From Evansella tamaricis (lineage in GTDB: Bacteria > Bacillota > Bacilli > Bacillales > Salisediminibacteriaceae): a stretch of DNA of 64,000 nt. The position numbers and the translations under genes were made by a program. This document shows, piece after piece, positions 46,641 to 54,230 of the stretch (position 1 is the stretch's first letter; each line of letters opens with the position of its first letter). The stretch is taken from positions 1-64,000 of the forward strand of contig NZ_JAHQCS010000095.1 in assembly GCF_019042215.1 (NCBI RefSeq). Direction: 5' to 3'. The notes beneath the pieces were generated by a model. It did no database searches. It was given only the letters and a program-made list of their open reading frames with translations, and was not told where the DNA came from.

Positions 46641-47354
46641 ATGATGGAACAACAAACATTAAAGATTACAGGGGTACTTTCGGATCCAACGCGGTTTTCC
46701 ATTTACCAATATGTAGCCCGTCAGCATCGGGATATTACCGTTCAGGAAATTGCGGACACGTTCAAGATCCATGCAAATGTGGCCCGTCTCCATTTAACAA
46801 AATTAGAAGACGTTAATATGCTTATATCTGATACGAAAAAGACAGGAAAGGGCGGGAGACCCAGTCGTTATTACAACTTATCTCAGGAAGTTGTCAGTTT
46901 ACAGTTCCCATACCGAGACTATCAGCGTTTATCAGAAATTGCAATTAAAACGCTCTGTTCCCTTGGAGAAGCAGGGGCAAAAGCTCTGGTGGAAACGGGA
47001 GAAACATTTGGACGGGAATCAGCGAGAGACTTTGTTGGATCCCTTGACCAAAATATTGATCAACTCTCCCCGAAAGAGAAGGTAAAATATATCGAAAAGA
47101 TCGCATTGAATCAAGGACTAAATCCAGAAATATTTTATGATGAAGAAAAAAACGAAATGACATTTCGAATATATAATTGTACGTATAAAGAACTAGTTAT
47201 GAATAATCGTGCCATCTGTGGAATGCATCATGCCCTCATTCAAGGTATCATTAATTATTTCTTTGATTGTACGGTTTTAGAACAGGAATCCAGTATGCTT
47301 GAGAAGAACGAAATGGCTTGTACGTATACTACTGTCGTGTTATCACAACCATAA
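46641..47354 (+). CDS. Winged-helix transcriptional regulator with C-terminal Cys cluster (SufR/COG2345-like)
   Basis: The N-terminal part (about 10-80) is an ArsR-like winged helix (LSDPTRFSIYQYVARQHRDI, VARLHLTKLED, wing GKGGRPSRYYNL). The C-terminal domain has Cys180, Cys193, Cys210 and Cys227 (YNCTYKE, RAICGMHH, FFDCTV, MACTYT), the spacing seen in SufR-like Fe-S or thiol-sensing regulators. 237 aa. Strong ribosome binding site GAGGAGTG. Target genes are not evident; it stands alone upstream of yqgY. Confidence 0.75.
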   Translation: MMEQQTLKITGVLSDPTRFSIYQYVARQHRDITVQEIADTFKIHANVARLHLTKLEDVNMLISDTKKTGKGGRPSRYYNLSQEVVSLQFPYRDYQRLSEIAIKTLCSLGEAGAKALVETGETFGRESARDFVGSLDQNIDQLSPKEKVKYIEKIALNQGLNPEIFYDEEKNEMTFRIYNCTYKELVMNNRAICGMHHALIQGIINYFFDCTVLEQESSMLEKNEMACTYTTVVLSQP

Positions 47355-47458
47355 ACATAAATTATCTTTTGCATTGAACTGTATTTCGTTTTATAATAAA
47401 GTGAACTGTTTATGACATATTATAAAGAGATGCAGTTACATAAAAGGAGGGAAGCATC

Positions 47459-47704
47459 GTGGATCGTATGTTCCGTGTTTGCGGCTTCTGGACTGGAATA
47501 ATGGCCGTTTTATTTATGGTAGGTGACATGCATGAAATGTCAATCCTGTTCTTCGGACAAACTGGTGCTTTTGTTGCACTTAGCTATTTGAAACTATCCG
47601 AAAGGGCATATATGTACATTTTTGGAGCCTATTTAACATTATTCTTCGTCGGATTTACTTACTATGCAACATTTATTCTTCAACCTGGTATTGGTGGTCA
47701 CTAA
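47459..47704 (+). CDS. yqgY: DUF2626 family membrane protein YqgY
   Basis: An 81-aa protein of three hydrophobic segments (FWTGIMAVLFMVGDM, SILFFGQTGAFVALSYL, YIFGAYLTLFFVGFTYYATF), matching YqgY. GTG start with AAAGGAGGG upstream. Single-gene unit closed by a terminator at 47763. Function unknown. Confidence 0.85.
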   Translation: MDRMFRVCGFWTGIMAVLFMVGDMHEMSILFFGQTGAFVALSYLKLSERAYMYIFGAYLTLFFVGFTYYATFILQPGIGGH

Positions 47705-47762
47705 TACTGAGGTGAAAGCTTCTTACTCACAGTCTGTGATGTAAAACAATTCACCTATAATA

Positions 47763-47796
47763 AACCCCTTGGCGTTTCCGAGCCAAGGGGTTTTTA
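47763..47796. terminator. Bidirectional terminator between yqgY and the methyltransferase gene
   Basis: A 9-bp GC-rich stem CCCCTTGGC/GCCAAGGGG with T runs on both sides (AAACCCC... and GGGGTTTTT), between convergent genes. Confidence 0.9.
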
Positions 47797-47808
47797 TGTT
47801 GTACTTTT

Positions 47809-48942
47809 TTATTTATTAATCTGGTAAGGGTCTTCATTGAACAAACCATAGTTTTCCGAGTGCACTACGTTTTTCCCTTGAATGTTCACTTGAAACGACG
47901 AACTGATTCCTCCAGGCTGCACGAGAGTTTGAATTGCCCGATTAAGCTTAAATGTTTCACTAAATGGGTGATAATCCTTGACCTCTTCTAAAAATGTAAA
48001 TAATCCTGCTTTTAAAAGAAACTTATCCTGCCGCTCGTGGAAAATCTCTGAAAAGTTATTTTCCCGTAATATTTTTCTAAATGCATCCCATTGAATGTGG
48101 GAGGTGAGGTCCATTTCTCCAGGATACTGTAAAGGGTTGTTGATCATTTGATGCTGATAATATCCCCTTAATGATCCATCACGCCTCTCTGGTGCGATAA
48201 GCTCATTATTTGAATATCCATAATCCACTGTGACGATGATTCCATGGTTTACCCATGAAGCCACCTGTCTTAGCCACTCTTTCATCGATAAGTTAATTTC
48301 CGTTCGATGTTGTAATGGAAGTTCTGGTCCGTAATGATCAAGCCAATGTATTATATCCTTGTTCGAACAAGGAACCAATTTTTCTTTTAATGTCCCCTCT
48401 ACTAAGTCCACTTTCACTTCCAAGTACCCAGATTCCGTTTTTTCAACAACATCCACTGGAAAGGCATCTATCAATTCATTGGAAAAAATAATTCCGTTAA
48501 AGGAAGGCAACTTTTGTCTTACTTCTTCAAAATCTTGAAACATCTGGATCTTGTCATATAACTCCCCCACCGTCTCTTGTATTCCCCTTTGATGGTAAGG
48601 ACTTGTTTCAACGATTAAATATTGAACTTTTTCAAAGAGATCTCCATCATTTTCCTTTAAACAAGACAACACATTCCTTGCAAATCTTCCGTCACCTGCT
48701 CCCCACTCACAAATTACTGGAAATAAACCTTCTTTCTTAATCACATCGGAAAAGAACCGGGCAAATGTCTTTGCAAAAACGGGGTGAACATGATTGCTCG
48801 TGTAAAAATCCCCTTCTTTGCCAAGTTTAATGTGATCTTTCTTATAGTATCCATATTCGGGATCATATAATGCTGTCTCCATATATAAGGAAAAACTCCA
48901 AGGTGATGCTGATTTCTTTTTAAGTTTTTCAATAACTCCCAT
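47809..48942 (-). CDS. MidA/NDUFAF7-like SAM-dependent methyltransferase
   Basis: A class I methyltransferase of the MidA family. N-terminal SFSLYMETALYDPEYGYY is typical, motif I is CEWGAGDGRFARNVL, and SNELIDAFPVDVVE forms the family's active centre. 377 aa. In mitochondria the family methylates an Arg of complex I; the bacterial substrate is not known. Single gene, ATG start. Confidence 0.88.
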   Translation of the reverse strand: MGVIEKLKKKSASPWSFSLYMETALYDPEYGYYKKDHIKLGKEGDFYTSNHVHPVFAKTFARFFSDVIKKEGLFPVICEWGAGDGRFARNVLSCLKENDGDLFEKVQYLIVETSPYHQRGIQETVGELYDKIQMFQDFEEVRQKLPSFNGIIFSNELIDAFPVDVVEKTESGYLEVKVDLVEGTLKEKLVPCSNKDIIHWLDHYGPELPLQHRTEINLSMKEWLRQVASWVNHGIIVTVDYGYSNNELIAPERRDGSLRGYYQHQMINNPLQYPGEMDLTSHIQWDAFRKILRENNFSEIFHERQDKFLLKAGLFTFLEEVKDYHPFSETFKLNRAIQTLVQPGGISSSFQVNIQGKNVVHSENYGLFNEDPYQINK

Positions 48943-49033
48943 TAGTAAATAATCCCCTCTCGCAGCAATATTATGGATTGGAATTGTAACTTTTTCTATA
49001 AGATCTACACGGTGAAAAAATAGGATAACATCA

Positions 49034-49062
49034 TTGACATAGTGTTAATGTAGAATTATAAT
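49034..49062 (+). promoter_or_regulatory. Perfect consensus sigma-A promoter of a candidate sRNA
   Basis: TTGACA (49034-49039), 17-bp spacer, TATAAT (49057-49062). No protein-coding start follows on this strand before the terminator at 49145. Confidence 0.85.
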
Positions 49063-49068
49063 GAACTT

Positions 49069-49179
49069 GTCAGTAGAACAATGATCTTCGGGAGTTCCCC
49101 CTCCCCCCTCAAAAGTTCATTGATACTTGATTAACTCCCCAAACGGCCTCCTATGTTCCCCATAGGAGGCCATTTTTTT
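49069..49179 (+). ncRNA. Candidate C-rich small RNA
   Basis: About 110 nt between a perfect consensus promoter and a strong intrinsic terminator (11-bp perfect stem GGCCTCCTATG/CATAGGAGGCC, then seven T). The body has no open frame with a ribosome binding site. CAATGA (about 49079) can pair with TCATTG (about 49118), exposing a loop with CCCCCTCCCCCCTC, the kind of C-rich seed with which Firmicutes sRNAs (FsrA, RoxS/RsaE) pair to Shine-Dalgarno sequences. It lies between divergent-looking neighbours (midA and yqgX are both minus strand), antisense to neither. Not matched to a named sRNA. Confidence 0.65.
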
Positions 49180-49819
49180 ACCAACCAAACCCATTTATGA
49201 ATGGATTAATTTCTTTTTCTTTCCCTATTGTTGTAACCGGTCCATGTCCATTTGCCACAATCGTCTCATCAGGAAGTGTAAGCAGTTTCTCGTGTATGGA
49301 ATTCAATAACGTGTCTTGATCTCCTCCAGGCAGATCGGTACGCCCAACTCCTCCATGAAACAAAACGTCCCCTGAAAAAATGACATTCTCGTCAGGAACA
49401 TAAAAAGAAACACTTCCTGGAGAATGTCCAGGTGTTTCATAAACCGTAAATTCCATCGAACCAATTTTTATTGGAGTTTCATCAGAGATAAAGATATCAG
49501 CAGAGTCTGTTTTTATTTCAGGAATTCCCTCGAAAAGACCTGAACCATTTAAAAGTGGATCTGTCAGCCAGTCCTTTTCTTTAGTATGTAAATAAACAGG
49601 TGCATGGAATGCCCTTCTGATTGCATCAACTGCTCCAATATGATCAAAGTGGGCATGGGTTAACAAGATTCCCTTTATCGTAATTTCCTGTTCCCCTATG
49701 AAGGTAAGTAACCTTTTTGCATCTCCACCCGGGTCGATCATTACCCCTTCCTTATTATCACCATAAAGAACATATCCGTTCGTCTGTAACGGACCGAGAG
49801 CAATTTGTTTCCAATTCAT
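49178..49819 (-). CDS. yqgX: MBL-fold hydrolase YqgX (glyoxalase II-like)
   Basis: A metallo-beta-lactamase fold hydrolase with the zinc motif LTHAHFDHIGA (about 52-62), ETPGHSPGSVSFY, FSGDVLF and ANGHGPVTT. 213 aa, close to B. subtilis YqgX (211). It lies where yqgX should be in the yqgX-yqgW-yqgV run. ATG with AGGAGGAAG upstream. Probably a bacillithiol or glutathione-type thioester hydrolase by family; substrate not proven. Confidence 0.9.
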   Translation of the reverse strand: MNWKQIALGPLQTNGYVLYGDNKEGVMIDPGGDAKRLLTFIGEQEITIKGILLTHAHFDHIGAVDAIRRAFHAPVYLHTKEKDWLTDPLLNGSGLFEGIPEIKTDSADIFISDETPIKIGSMEFTVYETPGHSPGSVSFYVPDENVIFSGDVLFHGGVGRTDLPGGDQDTLLNSIHEKLLTLPDETIVANGHGPVTTIGKEKEINPFINGFGW

Positions 49820-50054
49820 GTAATCTTCCTCCTGACAGCTATGAAAATGCTTATTTTACTATTGTACTATGAGTATAAAGTGAATTCACTTGTTTTTAGG
49901 AGTTTCTCTCGACAAACATGGGAAAACCCAGTAAAATAATATATGTATTTTATGGACATAATAAACAGGTAGTTTTGGAACGAATGAACGGTTCATACAA
50001 GCAGTGAACTGGTTAAATTCCAGTACATAAATGGTTCAAAGGAGGATTTTTAAT

Positions 50055-50279
50055 ATGGTATTAGCAATTATGACACTTTTAATTTCAATCTTAGCGGCAA
50101 TTGGTTTGGTTCAGGAATTAAAGCGAAAAAACTTCTTTGCAGTTGGATTTGCGTTCGTTACGGTCACCGTATTAGGATGGTTTTCAGTAATGACCATTTG
50201 GAAGACAATATTCCCGAATACAGATGAAGCACTTCATTTCATTCAAGCTGTGATGATGACCAACTGGAATTTATTCTAA
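50055..50279 (+). CDS. yqgW: DUF2759 family membrane protein YqgW
   Basis: A 74-aa protein with two hydrophobic helices (MTLLISILAAIGLVQEL and FVTVTVLGWFSVMTIW), matching YqgW by size and place. ATG at 50055 with AAAGGAGG upstream; an ATG eight codons earlier lies before that site. Function unknown. Confidence 0.82.
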   Translation: MVLAIMTLLISILAAIGLVQELKRKNFFAVGFAFVTVTVLGWFSVMTIWKTIFPNTDEALHFIQAVMMTNWNLF

Positions 50280-50295
50280 CGATCGATTAAAAGAT

Positions 50296-50330
50296 CAAAA
50301 AGGAACGGAAAAATTTCCGTTCCTTTTTTC
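50296..50330. terminator. Bidirectional terminator between yqgW and the DUF1385 fusion gene
   Basis: A long stem AAAAGGAACGGAAA/TTTCCGTTCCTTTT with T runs on both sides, between convergent genes. Confidence 0.9.
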
Positions 50331-50340
50331 TTACTCTTTT

Positions 50341-51456
50341 TTATTCGCTATTTTGTCCATGTGTTTGGCTCTCTTCAGACTGTTCATCACTATTCTGTCC
50401 GTTCAACCGTGACCGAACAGCATTTCGTTTTCCTTCCATTGTGCTTTCCTTATCTCTACGGTCATCGATCCTAACATTAATTGCTACCCGCTTATAACCT
50501 AATTGAAATGGAACTTCATGAATCTCCTGTAAAATATCATATAGCACAGGTACTTCCCCTTCGATTATTGTACTCATTGGTGTTAACTCAAACTGAATTT
50601 TCTTATCCGTTGTCTGTAGAAGTTTGTGAATTTCTGCCACAACAGGAGAAACACTTGTCTTCTCAGACCCAATCGGAATTACGGTAATATCTGCAATTGC
50701 CAAATATATCCTCTCCCTTCTAGGCACAACCACTCGTGCTTTCGCTGGAAATTCTTTTAAAGCCAGTCGCCGATAGGAACGAATAGCTGTTCGTATATGT
50801 AAGTCATCCGGTTCCTTGGTGGTTACATATTTTTGTAGCCAGTAAGAACCACTTAGTATCCATCGTTGAATAAATGTCATTTTCATTCTATTTAACCAGT
50901 AAGTCAACATTGGCCAGAGAAGAACAGAAATAAGTGTTGCCATCTCTAAACTTAAAAGCCAAGAATTCCTATTATAAATAAGAAACGCTGCCCACAGGAA
51001 TAATACGGTCAAAAAATAAAGGAGAATCCCGTTCGTGGAACAGTAGCGATTTGTAATCTCTGCCTTTTTTATCCCATTACGTTTTGTAATGGAGATAATA
51101 CCCTTATAACTAAAGACTTTATGTTCTGCTCCATGATACTTTTTCAATTCTTTCGGAAACCAAAAGTGTGTTCCAAAAAAGAAATAGATTAGTGTGAAAA
51201 GTGGTAATCCCTTGACGTCATTGTAACCTAATTGATTTAAAAGCAGGGGTAAAACGATTAGAGTAACCCAAATGAAGAAAAAAACATGGAACCACCATGG
51301 CATAGAAGTATAAACCAGTTTTGCAATTTCAAATAATACTTTGGGCTTTAATGGCTTTAACCATGTTTTTTGAACCCCTTTATCATTGTAAGCACAAGCA
51401 ACATGCTTTCTCCCAATAAAGACAATCCCCTTCTGAAACGACATCCCCCTTACCAT
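50341..51456 (-). CDS. DUF1385-YqgV (MTH1187 thiamine-binding) fusion protein
   Basis: A 371-aa protein built from two recognisable parts. Residues about 40-225 match DUF1385 (YqhQ-like) membrane proteins: helices around 52-92, KKYHGAEHKVFSY, NRYCSTNG, more helices, and YVTTKEPDDLHIRTAI. Residues about 250-345 match the YqgV/MTH1187 thiamine-binding family (IADITVIPIGSEKTSVSPVV, FELTPMSTIIEGEV). The tail is Gln/Ser/Glu-rich. In B. subtilis yqgV is a separate 104-aa gene at this place, and yqhQ lies near yqhP. ATG with AGGGGG-type site upstream. No frameshift is visible. Confidence 0.8.
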   Translation of the reverse strand: MVRGMSFQKGIVFIGRKHVACAYNDKGVQKTWLKPLKPKVLFEIAKLVYTSMPWWFHVFFFIWVTLIVLPLLLNQLGYNDVKGLPLFTLIYFFFGTHFWFPKELKKYHGAEHKVFSYKGIISITKRNGIKKAEITNRYCSTNGILLYFLTVLFLWAAFLIYNRNSWLLSLEMATLISVLLWPMLTYWLNRMKMTFIQRWILSGSYWLQKYVTTKEPDDLHIRTAIRSYRRLALKEFPAKARVVVPRRERIYLAIADITVIPIGSEKTSVSPVVAEIHKLLQTTDKKIQFELTPMSTIIEGEVPVLYDILQEIHEVPFQLGYKRVAINVRIDDRRDKESTMEGKRNAVRSRLNGQNSDEQSEESQTHGQNSE

Positions 51457-51751
51457 AAACGATTCCCCCTATGGAAACACTTCTATCCTTTGAATGATCA
51501 ATAATATGATCAAAACTTCCTCTCCGGACTGACTGATATAATACAATCATAACCGGAAGCGGTAAAGAAGCACAATATGGTTTTCCCTTTCATATAAACC
51601 CAACCTCTCCTTTATTGCAACTAACCACTGACCAAATATTCACTTTGCCACTACTTAATACTGTCTATTATCAGCTAATTAAAGAAACAATATAAAGGAG
51701 TCCCATTATCGGTTTACACTCCGAAACCTGAGACTCCAAATAGGATCACTA

Positions 51752-52717
51752 TTATTGACTTCGCTGCTTACCCAACCAAGCCGCTCCGATTACACCTGCA
51801 TCATTTCCCAATGTGGCAATTCGGATGTTTGTTTCCTTTGCCACTTTCGGAATAGCAAATTGGTTAAATGATTTACGGACTAAATCCACAAGATAAGACC
51901 CTGCTTTTGAAACTCCGCCTCCAATAACGATCGTTTCTGGATTTAGTGTATTGGACATATTCGCCAAGGCAAACCCGAGATAATATGTAGATGTTTCCAC
52001 AACAGATTCTGCCAATGAGTCACCTTCTATTGCTGCATCAAAAATATCCCTTGAAGTTAACACACCATTCGCTTCCCACTTTTCTTTCAGAATTCCTGTA
52101 GGGTTACTTTCTACTGCTTCCATTCCTAGCCTTGCAATTCCAGTTGCGGATGATACAGTTTCTAAACAACCTGTCTTCCCACAATTACATGGTGCCCCAC
52201 CTTCTACAACAGATGCAATATGACCAATTTCGCCTGCCATTCCACTTTCTCCATGAATAATTTCCCCGCCAGCAATGATTCCCCCACCAACACCAGTACC
52301 TAAAGTAACACAGACCACATTTTTGGATCCATTCCCTGCACCTTTCCACATTTCTCCTACCGCAGCCAGATTTGCATCATTATCCACGAAAGTAGGAATA
52401 TGTAGAATCGATTCCAGCTCTTTTTTTAATTCAAAATTCTTCCAACCTAAATTAACAGCTTCAAAAATCAGACCATTTTCCACATCAATAAATCCTGGGG
52501 CACCTATACCGACAGCTTTCACATTCGACATAGAAATTTTTTCTTCTTCCAATTTATTAACGATGGTTGCTCCAATATCCGTTACAATGTACCTTCCAGA
52601 TTCTGATTTATTGGTTGGAATCTCCCATTTAGTTATAATTTCCCCATCTTCATCAATAAAAGCTAACTTAACTGTGGTTCCACCAACATCGATTCCTACG
52701 AGTATTTTTTTCTCCAT
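51752..52717 (-). CDS. glk: ROK family glucokinase
   Basis: Glk phosphorylates glucose with ATP. ROK features: phosphate motif GIDVGGTTVKLAFID, substrate residues VDNDANLAAVGE, GTGVGGGII, a zinc-type motif CNCGKTGCLE (about 175-184) and a C-terminal GGGVSKAG. 321 aa as in B. subtilis. It follows yqgQ, the conserved yqgQ-glk pair. Confidence 0.95.
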   Translation of the reverse strand: MEKKILVGIDVGGTTVKLAFIDEDGEIITKWEIPTNKSESGRYIVTDIGATIVNKLEEEKISMSNVKAVGIGAPGFIDVENGLIFEAVNLGWKNFELKKELESILHIPTFVDNDANLAAVGEMWKGAGNGSKNVVCVTLGTGVGGGIIAGGEIIHGESGMAGEIGHIASVVEGGAPCNCGKTGCLETVSSATGIARLGMEAVESNPTGILKEKWEANGVLTSRDIFDAAIEGDSLAESVVETSTYYLGFALANMSNTLNPETIVIGGGVSKAGSYLVDLVRKSFNQFAIPKVAKETNIRIATLGNDAGVIGAAWLGKQRSQ

Positions 52718-52762
52718 GCTATCTACCTCATTTTTTTCTAGTTCTACTACTCCATTATTGTA

Positions 52763-52999
52763 TCATGACTCTGGAAAATCAATCGGATTTTTTGTGACAT
52801 TGTTTCTCTTTGTCTTTTCCAGTTCACTCTCTTTTTTAAGAAGTAAACGTCCATCCATATATAATTCATTTTCCAGTAAACCTAACTGATACAATTCCTT
52901 CCACTCTTCTGCCATCAGGTCCAGATCCCCTAAGCGGTCTCCAGTATAGATAATCGTACCATGCCTTTTCAAGAATTGTTGTAATTCAAAGAACGTCAT
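52763..52999 (-). CDS. yqgQ: YqgQ family (DUF910) protein
   Basis: A 78-aa helical protein with FELQQFLKRHGTIIYTGDR, LDLMAEEWKELYQLG and ELYMDGRLLLKKE, typical of YqgQ. It is likely a single-strand nucleic-acid binder by family annotation, not proven. Upstream of glk, conserved order. The C-terminal part after residue 60 is variable. Confidence 0.9.
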   Translation of the reverse strand: MTFFELQQFLKRHGTIIYTGDRLGDLDLMAEEWKELYQLGLLENELYMDGRLLLKKESELEKTKRNNVTKNPIDFPES

Positions 53000-53036
53000 T
53001 TCTTATTCCACCTATTATTCGAATTCACTTTTTATA

Positions 53037-53552
53037 TTATATCAGTTTAATCAAACCTAAGAATACTAATAATACAAGTGGCAAGTAAATAAATACTGGG
53101 CCACCCCTTAACATGGATTTAATTTTCCACATAATGAACGTTCCAGCAAAGAGCATGGCAGCAAAAACAGGCAGTAACAACAAGAGGAACCAGGATGATA
53201 TCCCTAAATTTGCATAGTCAATTCCTATTAACAGAAAAAAAGCTCCAAGGAATATCCAATGGATCCACCCACGATAGGGAAAGTATCCATAGGAAGGGTG
53301 AAATTTATTTAAGAAAAACCAAGCTAATCCAAGACAACACAATACTATGACTATTTTGGTGAATAATAAGGGTAACCAACCAAAAAGCATTCCCCCTAGT
53401 ATAATTCCAAACCAAAGGGAACTGAAACAAAGGGAAACAAGTAATATAAATAAAGTTGTGAGGGAGTACCATACTTTTACAGCAGCCAACGTTCCCATTG
53501 CTAAACCTGCAACAGCAATAAACAAGAGTATTGTAAAAAAAGTCATCATCAA
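53037..53552 (-). CDS. Hypothetical polytopic membrane protein
   Basis: A 171-aa protein with about five or six hydrophobic segments and no recognisable motif. RGWIHWIFLGAFFLLIGIDY is in the middle. Family not recognised. ATG (second or third of MMM) with GGTAGG upstream. It lies between yqgQ and yueI. Confidence 0.7.
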   Translation of the reverse strand: MMMTFFTILLFIAVAGLAMGTLAAVKVWYSLTTLFILLVSLCFSSLWFGIILGGMLFGWLPLLFTKIVIVLCCLGLAWFFLNKFHPSYGYFPYRGWIHWIFLGAFFLLIGIDYANLGISSWFLLLLLPVFAAMLFAGTFIMWKIKSMLRGGPVFIYLPLVLLVFLGLIKLI

Positions 53553-53686
53553 AACCTACCTCCCCACTAGATTTTATGAAAGGAAATTCTGATTAGGACA
53601 AGAATTTTATTTGAAGTGGATGTTTTTCGTTTGGTATACTCTTAATATTCAAAAATGATTAAAAGAGCATGAAATGAGGGACTCAA

Positions 53687-54073
53687 ATGTCTGAAAACAA
53701 ATTAGAGGAAATTCTCCATAGGGGAATATACGGGACACCAGAAACATTACCTGAAGAGAGGAGATTGTTTTTAGGGACCATTTCAGAACGAGTTTATTTA
53801 GCACTAACGACGAATCAAATCAGGAAACAGGGAATATATAAAGAGGCGGAAGAAATTATGAGGAATAATCGTGACGTTCATATGTATATCAACGGTACTT
53901 TAAATTACCCAAGTTATTCAAATTATGTGCAATTTGCAAATAAACATTCCGTTCCCTTTACTATCGTAAGTGATAATCAAGACTCCCCCATCGGCATTGT
54001 CCTGTCTACTTCCAAGGCACTTGACAAACAAGGAGAGCTTTTTATTAAAGATGAGGACTTTAAATTGAAATAG
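53687..54073 (+). CDS. yueI: YueI family (DUF1694) protein
   Basis: A 128-aa protein with EILHRGIYGTPETLPEERR, LGTISERVYLAL, MYINGTLNYPSYSNYVQFA and SPIGIVLSTSKAL, the conserved YueI features. ATG with TGAGGG upstream. Function unknown. It is convergent with spoVAF; the palindromic element lies in the gap. Confidence 0.9.
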   Translation: MSENKLEEILHRGIYGTPETLPEERRLFLGTISERVYLALTTNQIRKQGIYKEAEEIMRNNRDVHMYINGTLNYPSYSNYVQFANKHSVPFTIVSDNQDSPIGIVLSTSKALDKQGELFIKDEDFKLK

Positions 54074-54076
54074 AAA

Positions 54077-54221
54077 GAGGCTGGAACAAAAGTGTTTTAA
54101 TCAATGAAAATCCGAACGAAATAATGATAGTTAATGTAATCATTAGCTACGGAATTATACTTCGATATCGTTGTGTATTGTTCGGATTTTTAATAAAACA
54201 CTTTAGTTATGTTCCAGCCTT
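54077..54221. repeat. 145-bp near-palindromic element, copy 2
   Basis: Ends GAGGCTGGAACAAAAGTG and (CACTTTAGTTATGTTCC)AGCCT are imperfect inverted repeats, and inner segments (GTGTTTTAATC, TTAATAAAACAC, AATAATGATAGTT) match copy 1 at 40854-40999. It lies 3 nt after the yueI stop and 10 nt before the spoVAF stop, thus between convergent genes. Confidence 0.8.
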
Positions 54222-54230
54222 TTATTTAAA

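Noticed and set aside
51670-51745. Hairpin after glk as terminator
   Set aside because: GGAGTC/GACTCC arms pair, but the loop is large and no T run follows, so it is not listed as a terminator.
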